A stretch of DNA of 64,000 nt from Hysterangium stoloniferum. Lineage: Eukaryota; Basidiomycota; Agaricomycetes; Hysterangiales; Hysterangiaceae. Shown here piece after piece: positions 59,397 to 64,000 of this stretch. Under the pieces are notes generated by a model. It worked only from the letters and a program-made list of their open reading frames with translations, had not been told where the DNA came from and did not search any database. Made by a program: the position numbers and the translations under genes. The stretch lies in assembly GCA_015178975.1 (NCBI GenBank), contig WHVD01000135.1, positions 159,415-223,414 on the forward strand, in the 5' to 3' direction. How positions within the stretch are numbered: position 1 is the first letter of the stretch; each line of letters begins with the position of its first letter.

Positions 59397-59884
59397 ATGT
59401 CGCCGCCGACATTGAGAGGTTCGAGTAGGAGTAGTATTCCCGCTTCCATGCCCGATATTCTAGTTTCTCCGACCTCAGGGCCACCTACCCTTCCACCAGA
59501 ACTCTTTGAGAAAATTACATCTCATTTACGCGACGATACAAAGATTCGAATCGAAGACATATGGGATACTACCAAAGTTCTGGCCGCGATGGCTCGAGTC
59601 AGTCGATTTTGGTATAACATGATTATACCGCACATATATAACGATATTGCACCTGCCAGTTTGCTTTCTTGCGAATTGCTAATCCGAACTATCGAAAACG
59701 ACCAAAGGCTTGCTGCCTTAGTTAAGTCCCTAACTATTCCGAAGGATGACGGACTATTTCAATCGGATATCCTCTTCGCAGGGTGGAGACCTGGAGTTAT
59801 CCCCAAACTCGTTTCTTTATTACCCGGATTGAAAGATCTAGGTTTACACATGAATAGCACGATTCGTTGGACCGAAACATTGAT
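59397..59884 (+). pseudogene. F-box protein gene, cut by a Ty3/gypsy insertion
   Basis: Substrate adaptor of SCF ubiquitin ligases by domain. It starts MSPPTLRGSSRSSIPASMPD; the F-box reads LPPELFEKITSHLRDD, then VLAAMARVSRFWYNMIIPHI (residues about 38-85), then the beginning of a leucine-rich-repeat-like part, LVSLLPGLKDLGLHM. Native sequence stops at about residue 163 (RWTETLI) where the LTR begins at 59885. The open frame runs on to 60026 only because LTR sequence happens to be open. The rest of the gene should lie beyond the end of the window. Confidence 0.82.
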
Positions 59885-60162
59885 TGTAAGGTTCGGCTTT
59901 AAAGATAGCGTAATCCTTCGGTTTGAGCTTCTTATGAAGAGGAATGAGCAGAGTAGGAATAGGCTCCAATTCGAAATAACTACTGTAGCTAATGGGTGGT
60001 TTCCCTATTTATGCTCACATTCGTAGACTAAACCCCCTAGCGACAGATAATAAAAATGAAACAGTGTTCTGATCGGAAAATTATCTACCCTCTCTTTACC
60101 CCCTGAGACACGGCGGTAGACCGCTCCGTGCCAAGTCCGCCACCAGGTCCGCTCCCGTTACA
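59885..60162 (-). repeat. 3' LTR of the second Ty3/gypsy element
   Basis: The plus strand begins TGTAAGGTTCGGC and ends GCTCCCGTTACA. On the minus strand it is preceded by the purine tract GGGAGGGTGGG (60163-60173), as expected for a 3' LTR. The 5 bp before it, TTGAT (59880-59884), should recur beyond the window end next to the 5' LTR. 278 bp. Confidence 0.75.
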
Positions 60163-60210
60163 CCCACCCTCCCACGCTGCAACGCAGTGTGCCATTAACA
60201 GTGGGCTGGT

Positions 60211-63200
60211 TTAGCCATGCAATTCCCTCACCCCCTGCTCCAGCTCGTCTAAGTCGTCACTCACGTAATCACCATCGAGGTCCATCTCCTCCTCGCGGCC
60301 ATGACCAATCTGTTGCGTCAATGCATGTGGTCCGTCCTTCTTGATCACCTGAGATTGTGCTGACACCCTTACATACCCCTCCGTGGCCTGCAGCTGACTT
60401 AAGACTGGCGCGCCCTTCACAGGCCGAGTTTCGAGGCCGCGCACTGAAGATGATGCCATTGGTCCGGAAATACCCTGCTGCCGCCTCCTTCGTTGGCGAC
60501 GTATAGCACTTGAGGCCTGTAGTGATGGTAGGCTCCCAGGTAACTCCCGCCGTGGAGACAACCTGTCTATCAGCGACGCAGATTGTTGTCTCTCCCTCCA
60601 GGCACGGGTCCGTTCCCTTACACGAGGGTTGAATGTCGATTTGGGTTGCGGTATGTTATTCCTCTGCTGTGCTTCGAGGAGTTGACGCTGCATAGTCTCG
60701 AACTGCTCCATACGCAAGTCCCATGCCACTTGGACACCTCGAAGAGCACTATCGCGAACGGCAGCCATTGTAGTCGTCAAGAACTCGGTGGATACTTGCG
60801 TTGGATAATCCTGAGCATCCATAGTGGGTGATTCTTGCACAGCGATTGGGACCGCTGAGCCAACATAAATAGAAGGTAAGTCCTCAGCGCTTGATTTGCA
60901 AGACACTCCCTGATGACACTCCGAGCTCAAAGACATCTTGGCGATTTCGATGCGATTCGAGAGCCGCCCTTGGCCCCTGGGCAATGATCGAACGCTTGTA
61001 ACACCTAGTGCCTCCAGGTAAGCCTTCAATGAATGAACATGCTGAAGAGCTTGATAGGGCAACCAGGTAGTTTCTCCCGTGTTCCACAAAACCTCAAAGA
61101 AGGCCTCGAGACCCTTTCCTGAATGAGCAAGAATCTTCTCGACTGCCCACTCACGAGGCTGACTACCAAAACCAGGAATCTGCCTCAACTGCCTCCCTGG
61201 GAAAAGACAATCGTCATTCGGAATGTGTATCCGAAGCAACGAGGCATGAAAACTTGGGTTAATACCCTGTTGCTTGAGCTCCCGTGACAGTTCCAACTGG
61301 TATGTCGCTCCTGGCTCCAGTACCCGGCTAATCCTAAATGGTCCTATATATTTTGGCAGCAGTTTACGTGCCCGATTTTTTGGTAAACGTAAGTTCTTCG
61401 TGGATAAATAAACTAAATCATTGACGTTAAATACCGCAGACCTCCGGTGTCGATTTGCCTGACGCGTCTGCTTAACCCTAGCAGTCAGTATCTCATCGTG
61501 AGCATTCATGATTGCCAGCTTCATCCGTTCTGCAAATTCAAGCACACCTGGATACTTCGTATTGTTGTCCCAGATCAGTGGCCGTGGCAGCTGACCATAA
61601 TTCAAAAAAAATGGTGAGAATCCAGTTGTTTCCGATGTAGCGTTATTCATCGCAAACTCAATAGCTGACAGTTTCGACACCCAATCTTTCTGGTTTGGTG
61701 CTACACATTGCCTAAGCATTTGTGTCATCGTCCGATTCGCACGTTCGGTAGCACCATCTGTTTGGGGGTGGTATGATGAAGACATTCGCAGTTCGACTCC
61801 TATCAGTCGATGAAGCTCCCTCCAAAAGATACTTGTAAATAATGAATCTCGATCGCTAACAATTTTGTCGGGCAGCCCATGCAACTTGTAAACATGGTCG
61901 AAGATCACCTCAGCCATTTGAATAGCAGTATAGTTGCTGCGCACCGGTACCAAATGGACCATGCAGGTTAAGTGGTCAATAATAACGCAGATGCTATCGA
62001 ACTCTCCAAGGCGATTCCTAGACGTTGGCAAGGGTCCTACAAAATCAATCCCAATTGCCTCCCACGGCTGTGATGGCACTTCCATTGAGCGAAGGTGTCC
62101 CTGCGGTTTCTGTGTTTCAGATTTCGATGTGGCACACACACTGCATGACTTGCAAAATAATTCGACATCCTTGGTTAATGATGGCCACCACACATTGGTT
62201 CGCAAATATGTAGCAGTTTTCCTGGCCCCTAGATGCGCCAAGATGGAATGTGCATGCGAGATAACAATTTCCCGCACTCGTCGATTCCCAATGGTAATAT
62301 CAGGGATGCAAAGTAGCTTGACGCCCTCCAGATTGAAAAACAGAAACCCATCCTGCGACGTAAAGCCCTTATACTCCTGCGGCGTTGCCCATATCCTCAA
62401 GAAGAAAACGTCTGCTCCATACTGTCGTCGTAAAGCTTCTGGGATGTCCAATCCATCATGGCCCTCCAATGGGATTTCTGCTAGTAGAAAATCCGGAGGC
62501 AACTCAGGTAACGCACCCTCCATTGTTTCTCGTGAAACAGGCCGTTCAACATAATCTTGATGACCAGACGTATTTGGTGTTTTTCTCCTCGCTCCTTGTG
62601 ATGGATGCTCCAGGGGCGATCCAGATGACTTACTATGATCACTGTGTATCTTTTCGGTCATCTCTCCTGATCGTTCATTACGTCCTTTCCTTCTTGCTCC
62701 CAGCCCTGCGAGTGTTGCATATGACGGACGCGTTTGGGTAGCCAACCTTCTTGACCGTCTTGGTGCTTCCTCCAGTGCTACCGCTGCAGACCCTGTATAC
62801 AGTGGTGTTGACACACTGTTGAAGGCAGGAACCCCTGAAACGTAGTGCATCCCCCCTGTATCCTCTTCCTTCCCTGGAATGTCAGTTACGTACTCGGATT
62901 CAGCCCTAATGGTGCCCAATGGCTCATCGCTATAGATTCTAGATAAAGCATCGGCAAATGTGTTCGACTTTCCATGGATATATAGAATCTCGAAGTGGAA
63001 TTCGTTTAGCAGATCCAGCCACCTTGTCTGCCTCGGGGACAAGTTCTTCTGTGTAAGTATATATTCTATCCCTTTATGGTCAGTACAGATTCAAAATTTT
63101 ACCCCCAACAGTTGTGACCGGAATCTTTTCAATGACTCCACGATAGCCAACAACTCCTGTTCGTGGACAGGGTAGTTCTGTTGTGCCGAATTGAATTTCC

Positions 63201-63990
63201 CTGACCAGAATGACACGATTGCGGCAGCGCAAAGATCTTCCCCTTGACTGAGAATGCCACTCGCACCTGTTAAAGAAGCATCTGTTACCAAATTAATGGT
63301 TTGATGACCTCGTGAGTAGTCCAATGCAATTCTATAACTGTCACGATGGGCCTGAACAATCCGCTTGACGTCTTCAAAGGCACGCTGCTCTGTTGCACCC
63401 CAATGCCACTGCCTATTTACTCCTGTCTGCGCTGCTAAAATAGCCATTGGGATTCGAACTCCCTCACAGTTGTTAGCGAGATATTTCACTGCCCCCAAAA
63501 ATCCCGCCAGGAGTTGCTTATTTGTTGGAATCTTCCAGTTGCTCACTGTATCAACTTTATGTGGGTCCATTTTTATACCTTTATTGTTAATCACATGCCC
63601 TAAAACTGGTAACTCCGAAGCAAACAGGTGCATCTTGTTGACAGCGAGGTATAACTTTTCCCGACGGAGCACTGTAAACACAGTGCGTAGATGCTTGACA
63701 TGATCACTGATGGAATCCGAGTAGACGACAATATCATCCAAATATACATCCATGAAGACGCCAATGTACGGCGCAAATATGTGGTTCATCAATGTCTGGT
63801 AAGTCGACGGACCATTGCAATCCCCTATTTGTAACGTCAGGCTTTCCATAGTGCCATCAGGAGAGGTGAACAATGTCCAGTGGACATGCTCGGGAACCAC
63901 TCGGATCTGCTCGTAGGCATCCTTCCCATCTATCAAACTCCGATACTTATGACGCACAACATTTCGTAGAATAGCTTCGATATCTGGCAA
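60211..63990 (-). pseudogene. Ty3/gypsy pol with chromodomain; one nonsense codon; continues past the window end
   Basis: On the minus strand from the window edge: RT (YRSLIDGKDAYEQIRVVPEH, QIGDCNGPSTYQ, VYLDDIVVYS, GHVINNKGIKMDPHKV), RNase H (NLVTDASLTGASG, YPVHEQELLAIVES), stop TGA at 63091-63093 after LLGVKF, then CTDHKGIEYILTQKNLSPRQ, FADALSRIY, integrase zinc region (HAHSILAHLGARKTA, CKSCSVCATSK), catalytic GIDFVGPLP, VSDRDSLFTS, HPQTDGATERANR, an SH3-like part, and the chromodomain REWAVEKILAHSGKGLEAFF to WLPYQALQHVHSLKAYLEAL. About 250 residues follow the chromodomain: basic patch RRQRRRRQQG and acidic end EEEMDLDGDYVSDDLDELEQ. Apart from the stop, the frame is open, so this copy is young. 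Confidence 0.9.
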
Positions 63991-64000
63991 GGGGGTCGCC

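Overview
The window looks like nuclear DNA of a mushroom-forming basidiomycete (Agaricomycetes). The signs are genes split by many introns of about 50 nt with GT..AG borders, a DUF6534 membrane protein, an alpha/beta-hydrolase/NB-ARC/TPR NLR, and LTR retrotransposons whose pol reads like agaricomycete Ty3/gypsy pol. No organism can be named from the sequence alone.

Layout. 1-2.0 kb: part of an LTR, a MITE-like element and a fold-back element. 2.4-9.5 kb: a cytidine-deaminase-family gene (minus; apparent +1 frameshift), CHO2 phosphatidylethanolamine N-methyltransferase (minus) and a DUF1365 gene (plus). 10.6-12.0 kb: an MFS pseudogene (minus) carrying a MITE. 13.3-32.8 kb: an accessory metabolic island with P450 A (-), SDR (+), P450 B (+), DUF6534 (-), an acyl-CoA-oxidase-like gene with a PTS1 end (+), P450 C (-) and a DHA2-type MFS transporter (+). 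Several genes form head-to-head pairs. No synthase (PKS, NRPS, terpene cyclase) is visible, so the island is either part of a cluster that continues elsewhere or a set of tailoring genes. 33-44.4 kb: three layers of nested LTR retrotransposons, each layer proved by its own 5-bp target duplication. 44.5-45.3 kb: a second, broken deaminase copy (plus). 47.2-51.0 kb: the NLR. 51.9-54.1 kb: a Tc1-type transposon holding a solo LTR. 56-57 kb: LINE 3' end. 57.6-58.9 kb: a second copy of the MITE and a TRIM element. 59.4-64 kb: an F-box gene cut by a Ty3/gypsy element that runs off the end.

How it fits together. The MFS-to-deaminase pair is present twice in opposite orientation (deaminase 2.4-3.2 kb with MFS 10.6-12 kb; MFS 30.9-32.8 kb with deaminase 44.5-45.3 kb), bracketing the P450 island; P450 B and C are paralogues inside it. 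The island therefore seems to have grown by inverted duplication followed by decay and transposon loading. The P450s, SDR and peroxisomal acyl-CoA-oxidase-like enzyme could act on a common lipid or acyl-type metabolite exported by the MFS pump; that is inference. Almost all nonsense codons in the older gypsy pol are TGA where relatives have arginine (CGA to TGA), a sign of CpG deamination of silenced repeats.
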